DNA of 64,000 nt, taken from Eutreptiella sp. 'Long Island Sound 2002' (taxonomy: Eukaryota; Euglenozoa; Euglenophyceae; Eutreptiales; Eutreptiaceae). A program made the translations under genes and the position numbers. This document shows, one piece after another, positions 54,661 through 64,000 of the stretch. The first letter of the stretch is position 1; each line of letters starts with the position of its first letter. The notes beneath the pieces were generated by a model. It did no database searches. It was not told the origin of the DNA and saw only the letters and a list, made by a program, of their open reading frames with translations. The stretch lies in assembly GCA_964036045.1 (NCBI GenBank), contig OZ038392.1:27787755-27851754 (forward strand), written 5' to 3'.

Positions 54661-55898
54661 TTAGACGTGCTTTGAATTATGCACGTGAAACCGTGGCAGG
54701 CCAGTCAACACAAGCCATTCAGCACATGTGGGAGAGAGGCGATGAGATAGAACCGCCCGGATCCGTTGTGGATGAAGATGAGGAAGCCATGCTGCAATGG
54801 GTTGCAGGACCATCACCTGCTGAGTTTACGGGATCAAAGGTTGGCACATCCCTTGCTTCAATTGTGAGAGGCTTTTGGGAGCAAACCGGGATGGATAGAT
54901 TTCCGATTCAACCTGCAGCCAATTTGGAGAGTTGTGAGTCTTTGGACGCCCTGGAACGAGCTATACTGGATGAGAAGGTGGACACCGTGGATATGGTGGC
55001 GTTGGCCAAAGAGTGGCACAAAAAAGTTGCAATTTGCGAGGACATTCAATCTTGCGGGTGCTGCGGAGTGAGAGATTTCCAACAAGTGAAGGAAGTGGAG
55101 GTATCCAAAGTGGACCTTTTAAGGTTGGACATAGAACAAGTTTCATGGTACCATGGGATTCCCATTCAGTATCGCAAGTATGCCGCGGTCTTTGAACAAG
55201 ACACAAGGCTATATTGGTGGCACCATGATCTTGTATCTAATGGTGCAGTGCAATTGTGTAATTCATGTCATCGGAGTTTGTTTCATCCAAAGAAAGGTCA
55301 AGTGCCACCAAATGCCATTGCTAGTGGCAAGCATTTTGGTAAGCGATGCGACTTACCGGAGTTAACGGATTTGGAGGAGCGTATGTTGGGACGAGTGCGG
55401 ACGACAGTAAACACCGTGAAGCTTGTTAGTGCCAAGAATGGTGCAACATCGCAATGGGGTGTTCGAGGACATGCCATTTCTGTACCGCATGATGGACCCG
55501 AAGTGTTGGCTGCACGTCTACCGGATGTAGAGGCTCTGGTGGGTACGAAGGTCATTTTTGTGGGACCGCGCCGTGATGCGGAGGCTATGCGTCGTGATCA
55601 ACACTGCAAAGAACGAGTAGGGCGAATCTTCACACCGCGATGGGATCGATTGGTTCAATGGTTGCGAGTTTTGAAAGTGATCAATCCAGAATATGCCAAC
55701 GTCGAAATCTTGGAGGTTGCACCACCTGAAGTGGTTGATTTTCCAAATGCCGTATTTGACAATATCTCCATTGGTGACGATCCAGACGTGATTGCAGCCG
55801 AAAAGCAATCCGGTGCGGACATTGCAGGAGCAAGAAAAGGTGACTTGGATGATGGTGAGGTAATATTGGATGCTGTTATGCTGTCGGATGGAGCATGA
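54603..55898 (+). CDS. DUF6570-like region of the Helitron protein, copy 2
   Basis: 431 codons open, the better preserved copy. It contains acidic DEDEEAM, a Cys pair CGCCGVRDFQ, CNSCHRSLFHPKKG, LPELTDLEERMLGRVRT and GHAISVPHDGPEV. It ends at TGA (55896-55898), which is followed without a gap, in the same frame, by the Rep ORF. The first codons still belong to the 12-residue repeats. In intact relatives this would be one polypeptide with Rep; whether the shared TGA is damage or a natural ORF boundary cannot be told from two recent copies. Confidence 0.75.
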   Translation: MGGQAGSKEDKQRAGQSGAVRRALNYARETVAGQSTQAIQHMWERGDEIEPPGSVVDEDEEAMLQWVAGPSPAEFTGSKVGTSLASIVRGFWEQTGMDRFPIQPAANLESCESLDALERAILDEKVDTVDMVALAKEWHKKVAICEDIQSCGCCGVRDFQQVKEVEVSKVDLLRLDIEQVSWYHGIPIQYRKYAAVFEQDTRLYWWHHDLVSNGAVQLCNSCHRSLFHPKKGQVPPNAIASGKHFGKRCDLPELTDLEERMLGRVRTTVNTVKLVSAKNGATSQWGVRGHAISVPHDGPEVLAARLPDVEALVGTKVIFVGPRRDAEAMRRDQHCKERVGRIFTPRWDRLVQWLRVLKVINPEYANVEILEVAPPEVVDFPNAVFDNISIGDDPDVIAAEKQSGADIAGARKGDLDDGEVILDAVMLSDGA

Positions 55899-58800
55899 TT
55901 GAATCGAGATGGGAACGATGTGCCACAGGTTCTTCAATCTATCAAGGAGATGCTAGCGGACCGTCGTAACAGTATAGTTCGACGAGAAGAAGTTGGCATG
56001 AACGAGTTTGAGGCCAATGACCGCCTTTTGACGTTGTCCTTTCCCGCGTTGTTTATGTTTGGAAGTGGTATCAAGCGGCCATGTGGAGTTTCGGAAGCGG
56101 ATACAAGGCACATGTTGTTGCAATATGATAATCGCTTTGCTGAAGCCCGCGACTTTTGTTTGTTGCTCTTTAATCAAAAGTTCTGCCACACAGCGTTGCG
56201 AAGCGTCAGGGACGCCATTTATGCCAATCCCAATCGAATGAAGGCATTTGAGACGGCCATCAACACGCCCAATCTTGAGGAAGATTTGAAGAAGGCAGAA
56301 GCAAACCCCCAAGGAAAAGAAGCGCGACACCTTGTGCACACATTCATGCCTTTCTTCCGGACTTGCCATGCAGCAGTGCCCTTCAGCACTTCGGAGCGGT
56401 ATGCAGTGATGGGGAAGATGAATAGTATGATGCTGTTCTTTGGGCCTCCAAGTCTCTTCTACACGGTTGCACCAAATGATATAGACAACGAGTTGTCTTT
56501 ATGTTTGTCGATGGGTGATCGGCAAGCCCGTGTTCCATTGCCACAGGTTTCGTGGCGATTTGAAGCGTTATCCAAAAACCCTGTAGCCGCCGCACGCATT
56601 TTTGAGCGACAAGTGAGGGCTTTCTTGGAGGTTTTGCTAGGTCTTCCGAGTTCCAAACAAACCAAGAAAGATTGTGCGGTGTGCAACCGGAAGAAGGGTC
56701 TATTTGGTACATGCGTGGCCCATTGCACATGCTACGAGTGCCAAGGCCGCGGCTCTCTCCATTTCCATGGTCTTTTTTGGGGTGGCGTTCCCCCATGGTT
56801 GTTGGACATGGTTGTGGGGAATAGCGAGCTTGTGCAAGCCGTTGCCGCGGTGTTGGATCAACAAATATGTGCCGCATTGGATGCCCACATTCACCAGGAT
56901 TATGAGCATAGACTAAAGCACAAGGTTGAAGCCCCACGTATGCTAGAGGAGAAGCAACTTTTGCCTCCATTGCCGGACGACCCCCATGAAGCGGCACAGG
57001 AAATTGAACAGTTTGCCTCCAAGGTCTTTGGCAACATTCAAATCCACAGGTGTCTCATTGCTAGTTGCGGCAAACCACTAGGAGGAAAAAGCGGGTGCCG
57101 TTTTGGGTTGCCTCGTGCAGCGGGAGAAGGGTATGATGACACAAGGCCACATTTCTTTGTGGCGTATCATACCCCTTCAGGAAGGCACAACATCCGGATG
57201 TATGAGTCGGAGGTAGAATTTGATGCCAATGATGAAAAGGTAAGGTGTGTTCTCGTCATATGGGAGTTGCGGCGGCCACATCCTTGTGATGGACGTGTGG
57301 TTGAAACCAACAAACTCTTGGCCTACCTGTATGCTAGCAACACGAATGTGCAATTTCTCGGAGGTGAGGACGTGCTGGTTGCTGTGGCCAAATACGTTGT
57401 TGGTTACTGTAGCAAGAATCCGGTAAGGATTGCCAATGTGTTGAGCACAATTCGTCAAGTGACTCGTGAGGTGGACAAAATGGACACCACGCAGTTTGCA
57501 CAACCCGGAGAGAAGGAGGCTCTCTTGCTAAAGCGCATCATCAACTCGTTGGACAAGAAGGTGGAATTTAGTGCGCAAATGGCAGCCGTCTCCTTGTTGG
57601 GATATCCCTCATGGCATTGCTCTCACAAGTTTGCCGTTGTGCATCCTTGGAGCACTGTAACCGCCATTCCTACTTTATTCAGTGGAATGTTGGAAGATGG
57701 AGACGGGGAGAGTACAAGTGATGATGAAGGTCATGCAAACTTGCAGAATATTTGTGTAGATGCGCCATCCATTTCGTCATCCGTGTCGGATGTGGAGGAT
57801 GACCACCCCTTGGCAACATCACATGTTGATATGCAGGAAGCATCACAAACACCAACACATCCGCCTCCAAATGACAATGGCACGGGTTCTTCAGAGGATG
57901 ACCAAGATGACAACAATGCTCTTGTGGAACACCTGAACTCTTTGACAATTGATGTGGCACAATCCGATGCGGATGCAACATGCGGAGCATACCTTTACAC
58001 AGTGGGTGAAGGATTGGAAGCCAGGAAAATTGCTGTCACGCCCGCCATCAATTATGCTTGTCGTGGGAAGCGGCTTAGGGCCCTTTGCGCTCTTGAGTAT
58101 TATTGTCTCGTCAAAATAGAGCAACGGCGTGCAACGGACCCTATTGAAGTTACCGATGGAGTCAATGATGGACGCCCCGAAAATGCCATGTTTGATTTCC
58201 ATCCCCGACATGTGCTTGATGATAGCAATTACGTGCAATACCTAGTGTCACAATCTAGGTGCCCTATCTTGGCAGGGAAGCGCATGCCTGTCTGGCCCGG
58301 TGTGGATGGTAGTGCTCGCACAAGGAAGGCATGGGCCCACTTTGTCATGTGCAATTTCGTTCCTTGGGATATCGAACAACCGCCCCAAATCACTTGGAAC
58401 GATTACTTGCAATGGGAGGAACATTGCAAGACCGCACATGCAAGCTACTTGCAGCGCAATCGGCATTCCATGGTTGTCCGGTTGAAGAAGATTGGGCACT
58501 ATGATCGCTTGCGAAAGTCATTGACGGATGACATTCGAAAGCGTTGTAGGAAGATTTGGGGTGTGAGGCACCCGTTGGATGTTGATTTCAACGCGGGTAA
58601 GGAGATGGCGGAGCTCAAGGAAACGAGAACGGAGGTGAAAGATACTAGGTTCGCCGAAGCGGTGCAAGATATGCAAGAAGCAATTCAAAGAGCCCAAAAC
58701 GCAAATAAAAGAGGACGTGCGGCTTCAAGTGAGGAGTTTGATATCCTCAAAGAAGCCTTGAATTTGCACTTGGGCTTGGCACTGGCGATGAGTCATGCCT

Positions 58801-59812
58801 CACAGGAGAAAGAAACAAAGTTTCTTTATGCTTTGGGCGATGATGATCATTACCCACATGGAGATGATATTTACTCCCATGCCCAAAGAGTATTCGACGG
58901 TATCAAGGCTGAGGATGAGTCACCGGAGACAGATGTTTCTTCCACATGTGATGGTCACATTAGATCAACAGGAAGTCCGGATCAAGAAGAGATCATCGAC
59001 AGGATCACAAATTACGTGAGGTTAGAGGCCACGTGCAACTCATCCGCAAAGCCAATTGCACCTTTGGTCTTCCTACATGCTGGCGGAGGAACGGGAAAGA
59101 GTTGGGTGGCACGGGAAATCCATGCAAGATTACGACAAAGCTTTGGTTGGAACGTTGTGCGATTTGTTGCTCCATCAGGAATCGCCGCAAGTAATCTGGC
59201 AAAGGGATCTACCATCCATCATGCATTGGGCCTTGCTGTTTTTGATGGAGACAGTGAAACACTGCAAGGCGAGAGCGACAAGGCAAAGTTGCACCGCTTG
59301 CGCAAACTTTTTGAAGGTTGCAAAGTGTTGATAGTGGATGAAGTCTCAATGGTTGGTTGTCGCATGCTACGGGATATTCATAGCCGCCTATGTGAGATCA
59401 TGCAATGCCAAGATAAACCATTTGGCGGTATGTGTGTGGTATTGATGGGTGATTTCGTGCAATTAACGCCTGTTGGTCAAACGGAATTGTTTGGATCTGT
59501 AAAAGTCCAAGTTGGTGGGCAAGACTTGAATGATGTATTTGGCCGGGAATTGTTCCAAAAGTTTGATGAGGTGAGTCTCGTGAAACAACATAGAGCCACG
59601 GATCCACAATATGCTGCATCAGTATCCGCCTTCCGTGAATGGACCACTAGTGCTCTGCAAACACGCATGGAATTCTTGGATACCATCGTGGAAATCACCC
59701 CAGATGAATTTAAGGACCCTACCTGGCAAGAAACCACAATCATTAGCACTGATCAAAAGACCGTTCACGCTGTGAATGAACTCATGCTTCAACGATTTGC
59801 CATTGCTCGAGG
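55899..59812 (+). pseudogene. Helitron Rep/helicase, copy 2 (truncated by the inversion)
   Basis: Open for 1337 codons to 59912; the last ~34 codons, after 59812, are unrelated sequence. The first codon after the TGA is TTG, and the first ATG is near 55950. Positions in this frame: HUH His288 and His290 (LHFHGLFWGG), Tyr499 and Tyr503 (KYVVGYCSK), Walker A GGGTGKS 1062-1068, Walker B DEVSMV 1147-1152, GDFVQLTP 1184-1191, QHRATDPQ beyond 1220. The helicase C-terminal motifs are missing and lie at 49311-49940. A 9-codon segment (near residue 1020) is absent from copy 1. The acidic linker at 600-690 separates Rep from helicase. Confidence 0.9.
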
Positions 59813-61560
59813 TTTGCAGGGCACTGCAAAATGTCAGATCACCAAATGCCAAACTGTTCGGAGGTCCCCAAAATGTCAGCAATGGTGTGTGGCGGGCATG
59901 CGGCTCCCATGAGGTGGCGTGTTATGTTCAAGGTCACAACATTGTCAGGTAGCCTTGAGCACAGCTCTGCGCCCAATGTTTATGTTACGGGCCAACAAAT
60001 CATCAGGTGTCAGGGCATCTAGAGTGTCCCATCCATCCTGCCTCAAAGCATTGACGTGCGGTTGCAAGACAGGCTTCAACTATAGCCGCCATTGTACACA
60101 CAGAGGGCTGGGTTTGGGCAAAGGGTCCACATTTGACGCAGGATCTGCAACAGGAACCGCCACTGCCACAGGGACCTGGCACCAGGGGGATGGGAGTTCA
60201 ATTAGGGTGACAAGCAAACAGAAAGAGCCCAAAAACCGACATCCGCCAGATGCTACGACACACAAGCTCGGTCACCCGCCGCACACTAGTCACCCCGTTT
60301 ATGGGCTTGTGCTGACAACAGGCAGACATGCTGGTGTGCAAGGATTGTCTCAATTCAGCATGAGTCTCCTTACCAGGGCCTGTGAGAAAGCATGCAAGCA
60401 CGCAAGTCCAATCCAGAGACAGGGACATATTACAATTTTTGTCATTACGGGTACAGAAAAGTTACAGAGAAATACAGCAAATTATGGTGAAAATTACATG
60501 GAGCTCTGCTTGGTTCATGCAACCAAACGATGTCACAGCTCTGAGGCTCACCTATTTTGTAATGCTACCCAATGTGCCATCCAATGGAGCCCTGCCGTTT
60601 TGTTTTGGCTTGCCTGTTTGTTTTTTGGGGGGGTGAATTTCTCGGCATGGTGAGCGTTTTTGTCGACCCATCAGCACCCCAATTTGGGACAGGAGGGCAA
60701 GATGGTTGTGCACTAGCACACGTAAGGAACAACAGGCTAGTGGTGGCAGCAATACCAGTATGGGAGCAGGAGTAGGAGGTTCTACAAAGGTGGAGCAAGC
60801 ATCAAACATCCTTGTTGATGGCTCTGGTGATGGCCATGTTGCCCACAGGGTGCATAGCCTAGGTTGCACAGGTAGCTGTGGGTTGTGAAAGACACTCATG
60901 GTGAGCAACAACAACTTGGACCGGCCTGTTTGGGTGCGTTGGGAGTTGCGACCGGGGCATTGCCTCCTGTGCAGCAGTCATGCGTTTTGTTGTGCACTCA
61001 GCCTTGTTGGTGTCTAGTTGTGGTGCACACTTGTCTTCAAGCTACGTGCTCAGCTTGACACCACAGCTTGGCATATGCATATTTGGGCTCTAGCGTGCTC
61101 GGACACACTATGCAGATTCAGTGCCGGCCTTGGAGGGCTCATACCGGCATGATGCTGTGAGAGACAAAATGGGTGCACAAACAAGTGTAAATGGGTGTCA
61201 ACGGCGCCTGATTTACCGAGTCTAGCGTGCTCAAATAGCCAGTGTGCTGGGCGCAACAAGGTTGAGCTGCAGGAAAAGGCCTTGGCACGAGAGCTTGCAA
61301 ACCAAATCCCATGTATAGGCTGTCCTGTGTGCAAGCCGATTAAGAAATGGAGATGCGTTACCAAGCGACACATCCAACCCAACGAAAATGAGGTGTCACA
61401 CCAATATCCACATAGGAGGCTTGCATGTGGCTTTGTATCAGGTTTGTATCTAATTCTATTGCCTTCGGCAAGGAACCTCGAAGAGGGGAGAGGGACAACC
61501 ATTTTTGAGCTGCTGAGGCGGGAAAACTGCATAAGCAGGTTGTGCCCTAGACCCCTTGGG
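59813..61560. other. Unassigned segment right of the inversion breakpoint
   Basis: The longest plus frame (59919-60653) has no domain or compositional sign of a gene. I see no repeat or RNA gene. Undoing the inversion places this next to the present 49941 sequence. Confidence 0.4.
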
Positions 61561-62900
61561 AGCCCCCCCCCCCCCCCCCACACACACACCCGAATAGTGT
61601 GAAAAACACATGAAGAGGGGCTAAAACATGCTTTACATAGGATATTTGATCATTTTGGATGGTCAAATTATCAAAAAAATCAGTTTCGGAAAATTCTATT
61701 GCCTTCGCCAAGTCCACCTCGCAGGGATTCTACCCCAAGCCACACACACCCTAAATAGGGTAAAAATTACATAAATACGGCCTAAAACATGATTTACATA
61801 CCTTGGATGGTCATTTTAAGTGGTGACAATATCAAAAAAACAAGTTTCGAAAACTTCGATTTTTGAGCTGCCCAGGGTGAAAAACTGCACAAGCAGGTTG
61901 TGTACCAATCCCTTGAAACCCCCCCCCCCCCCGTGCGGCCAATACCCAAATAGGGTGGAAAACATGTAAATACGGCGTAAAACATGCTTTACATACCTTG
62001 GATGGTAATTTTAGGTGGTCACAGTATCAAAAAAACAAGTTTCGAAAACTTCGATTTTTGAGCTGCCCAGGTCGAAAAACTGCATAAGCAGGTTGTGTAC
62101 CAATCCCTTGGGAGCCCCCCCCCCCCCGCCCCCCGCCCGGACCTAATACCCAAATAGGGTGAAAAACATGTAAATACGGCCTAAAACATGCTTTACATAC
62201 CTTGGATGGTAATTTTAGGTGGTCACAGTATCAAAAAAACAAGTTTCGAAAACTTCGATTTTTGAGCTGCCCAGGTCGAAAAACTGCATAAGCAGGTTGT
62301 GTACCAATCCCTTGGGAGACCCCCCCCCCCCCCGTGCGGCCAATACCCAAATAAGGTGAAATATACGTAAATACGGCCTAAAACATGCTTGCTAAAACAT
62401 AAATACCTTGCATGGTCATTTTGGGTGATCACAATATCATAAAAACCAGTTTTGAAAACTTTGATTTTTGAGCTGCCCAGGTTGAAAAACTGCATAAGCA
62501 GGTTGTGTACCAATCCCTTGGGAGACCCCCCCCCCCCCCCGTGCGGCCAATACCCAAATAGGGTGAAAAAAATGTAAATACGGCCTAAAACATGCTTTAC
62601 ATACCTTGGATGGTCATTTTAAGTGGTGACAATATCAAAAAAACAAGTTTCGAAAACTTCGATTTTTGAGCTGCCCGGGGTGAAAAACTGCATGAGCAGG
62701 TTGTGTACCAATCCCTTGGGAGACCCCCCCCCCCCCGGATCTCATACCCAAATAGGATGAAAAACACGCTTATACAGCCTAAAACATGTTTTACATACCT
62801 GGGATGGTCATTTTGGGTGGTCACAACATCAAAAAAACAAGTTTCGAAAACTTCGATTTTTGAGCTGTCCAGGGTGAAAAACTGCATAAGCAGGTTGTGT
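61561..62900. repeat. ~200-bp repeats anchored on poly(C), first group
   Basis: C runs at about 61563-61579, 61919-61932, 62116-62130, 62320-62333, 62526-62540 and 62723-62736 are each followed by AATACCCAAATAGGGTGAAAAAC, TACATACCTTGGATGGT, CAAGTTTCGAAAACTTCGAT and GCAGGTTGTGTACCAATCCC. Spacing is mostly 197-206 bp; the first interval is longer (~356 bp) and holds a partial unit. Short frames ending in HNLLMQ... are repeat artefacts. Confidence 0.9.
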
Positions 62901-63545
62901 ACTGGCCCATTCACTAGGCCATTATTGGTGGAAACAGTCATTTCGCCTCTTTGGCACGGGTTGTGAACGGCCCCGGGCAAGGCTAGAGACTGCAAAAAAC
63001 GTCCTTCCGTATCCTAGTAGGCATATATTGTCACAACATCCCCACTTGCACCCCTCAGAGTGGGTACCACGGGGTCACCGAGGTCGCCAAAACCGCCAAC
63101 ATAGCAAAAATGGCTGAAAAGTGCACTCCGCCCCATACAAACCCTATGGAGTCGGGACCCGGAAACACTTTTTCGGCTCAAAATCGAAAAAAACCAAAAG
63201 ATTCATGATTTTCGACCCGAAAAAAGAGGGGGTCATTTTTTGACCCCCCCCCACCCCCCCCCCCTCCCTCAAAACATCAAAAAAGTGGGTTTCAAGTGGG
63301 GGGGTCTGGGGGGGGTCCGGACCAAAAACTCATTGGGGGATGCATTTATTGGACAAAATAATGATTTTACAAGGGGTTAAACTAACAATTCAACCCCTTG
63401 GAGTAGGTTACGCGAATAGGCCCAAAAAGGCCCAAATGGGGGGGTATGTGGCATTTTCCCCATATATACGCCTGCCTGGCTTTGATCTAACAAACTCTGC
63501 GAGGTGATTCTATTGCCTTCGGCAAGTCCACCTCGCAGAGAATCT
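62901..63545. other. Interruption between repeat groups
   Basis: Distinct sequence with C/G runs near 63243-63265 and 63298-63320. TTCTATTGCCTTCGGCAAGTCCACCTCGC at ~63508 repeats a phrase also seen at ~61695 with GCCTTCGCC, so the interruption probably entered the array next to such a unit. No gene seen. Confidence 0.5.
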
Positions 63546-64000
63546 ACCCCAAGCCACACACACCCTAAATAGGGTGAAAACTACATAAATACGGGTGCAA
63601 AACATGTAAATACGGCATAAAACATGCTTTACATATCTTGGATGGTCATTTTAGGTGATCACGATATGAAAAAAATAAGTTTCGAAAACTTCCATTTTTG
63701 AGCTGCCCGGGGTGAAAAACTGCTTAAGCAGGTTGTGTACCAATCCCTTGGGAGCCCCCCCCCCCCCCGACCTAATACCCAAATCGGGTGAAAAAAATGT
63801 AAATACGGCCTAAAACATGCTTTACATAGCTTGTATGGTCATTTTGAGTGGTCACAATATCAAAAAAACAAGTTTCGGAAACTTCGATTTTTGAGCTGTC
63901 CGGGGTGAAAAGCTGCATGAGCAAGTTGTGTACCAATCCCTTGGGAGCCCCCCCCCCCCCCCCCCCGGACCTAATACCCAAATCGGGTGAAAAACATGTA
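63546..64000. repeat. ~200-bp repeats anchored on poly(C), second group
   Basis: Units continue with C runs at about 63757-63768 and 63949-63966 and the same CAAGTTTCG(a/g)AAACTTC core. The array runs off the right edge of the window. Confidence 0.9.

Larger units (their letters stand above)
50518..59812 (+). mobile_element. Helitron copy 2, inverted 5' portion
   Basis: Reverse complement of the copy 1 region from 38359 upward. From the helicase cut to the first flanking palindrome it measures 8124 bp (51689-59812), against 8097 bp in copy 1 (38359-46455). The 27-bp difference equals the in-frame insertion near 58955. It ends abruptly at 59812. Confidence 0.9.

Noticed and set aside
40494-55898. 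TGA reassigned to an amino acid (TGG in copy 2 is TGA in copy 1)
   Set aside because: Other differences are CGA to TGA, AGA to TGA, CAG to TAG and CAA to TAA, which is ordinary decay rather than a code change.

Overview
The window is eukaryotic nuclear DNA made almost entirely of transposable elements and tandem repeats. I see no rRNA, tRNA, CRISPR array, prokaryotic operon or ordinary single-copy housekeeping gene. The contents are Helitron and hAT-type proteins, a short internal run of TTAGGG telomere-type repeats, many long poly(G)/poly(C) tracts, and several kilobase-scale minisatellites. This suits a large repeat-rich genome, perhaps that of a unicellular alga or another protist. The sequence alone does not fix the lineage.

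Region 1 (0.6-8.8 kb) is a transposon-like cluster read on the minus strand. It runs from a small ORF, through a proline-rich protein and an OTU-type cysteine-protease protein, to a 1465-residue protein that joins a USP-type deubiquitinase domain to a hAT-like transposase. Its 5' side carries an ~88-95 bp minisatellite and a two-hairpin element. Region 2 (8.8-14.7 kb) is one uninterrupted ~20-bp satellite with a ~942-bp higher-order period. Region 3 (15.1-20.6 kb) is a second minus-strand cluster: an UPF1-like SF1 helicase broken into frames mostly at G/C homopolymers, a GKG-repeat N-terminal part, and a proline-rich ORF. Copies of the same two-hairpin element lie at the 5' sides of these units too. 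Region 4 (21.6-28.0 kb) holds poly(G) repeats, then six blocks of a 21-bp repeat that has no stop in any of the six frames, separated by a conserved ~200-bp spacer. Region 5 (28-32.6 kb) has short duplications and no gene I recognise.

Region 6 (32.6-59.8 kb) is the most informative part. A ~12.1-kb Helitron-type element is present twice in tandem. It encodes paired zinc ribbons, 12-residue repeats, a DUF6570-like region, an HUH Rep domain and a Pif1-like helicase, plus a separate C2H2-finger/J-domain ORF. Copy 1 is contiguous (34.5-46.6 kb). Copy 2 is cut inside the helicase gene: its 3' portion is at 46.6-49.94 kb and its 5' portion is at 50.5-59.81 kb in opposite orientation. The two cut ends are complementary to within 4 bp, so a 9.87-kb inversion (or an assembly inversion) of 49941-59812 explains the layout. 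Both copies carry nonsense mutations, some of them shared, so the duplication probably copied an already damaged element. Tandem ~600-bp and ~390-bp repeats with perfect palindromes flank the copies.

Region 7 (59.8-64 kb) is unassigned sequence followed by ~200-bp repeats anchored on poly(C).

The strongest candidates for undescribed biology are the transposon pairing two different deubiquitinase folds, the Helitron J-domain/zinc-finger protein, and two families of hairpins whose stems change in a compensatory way.
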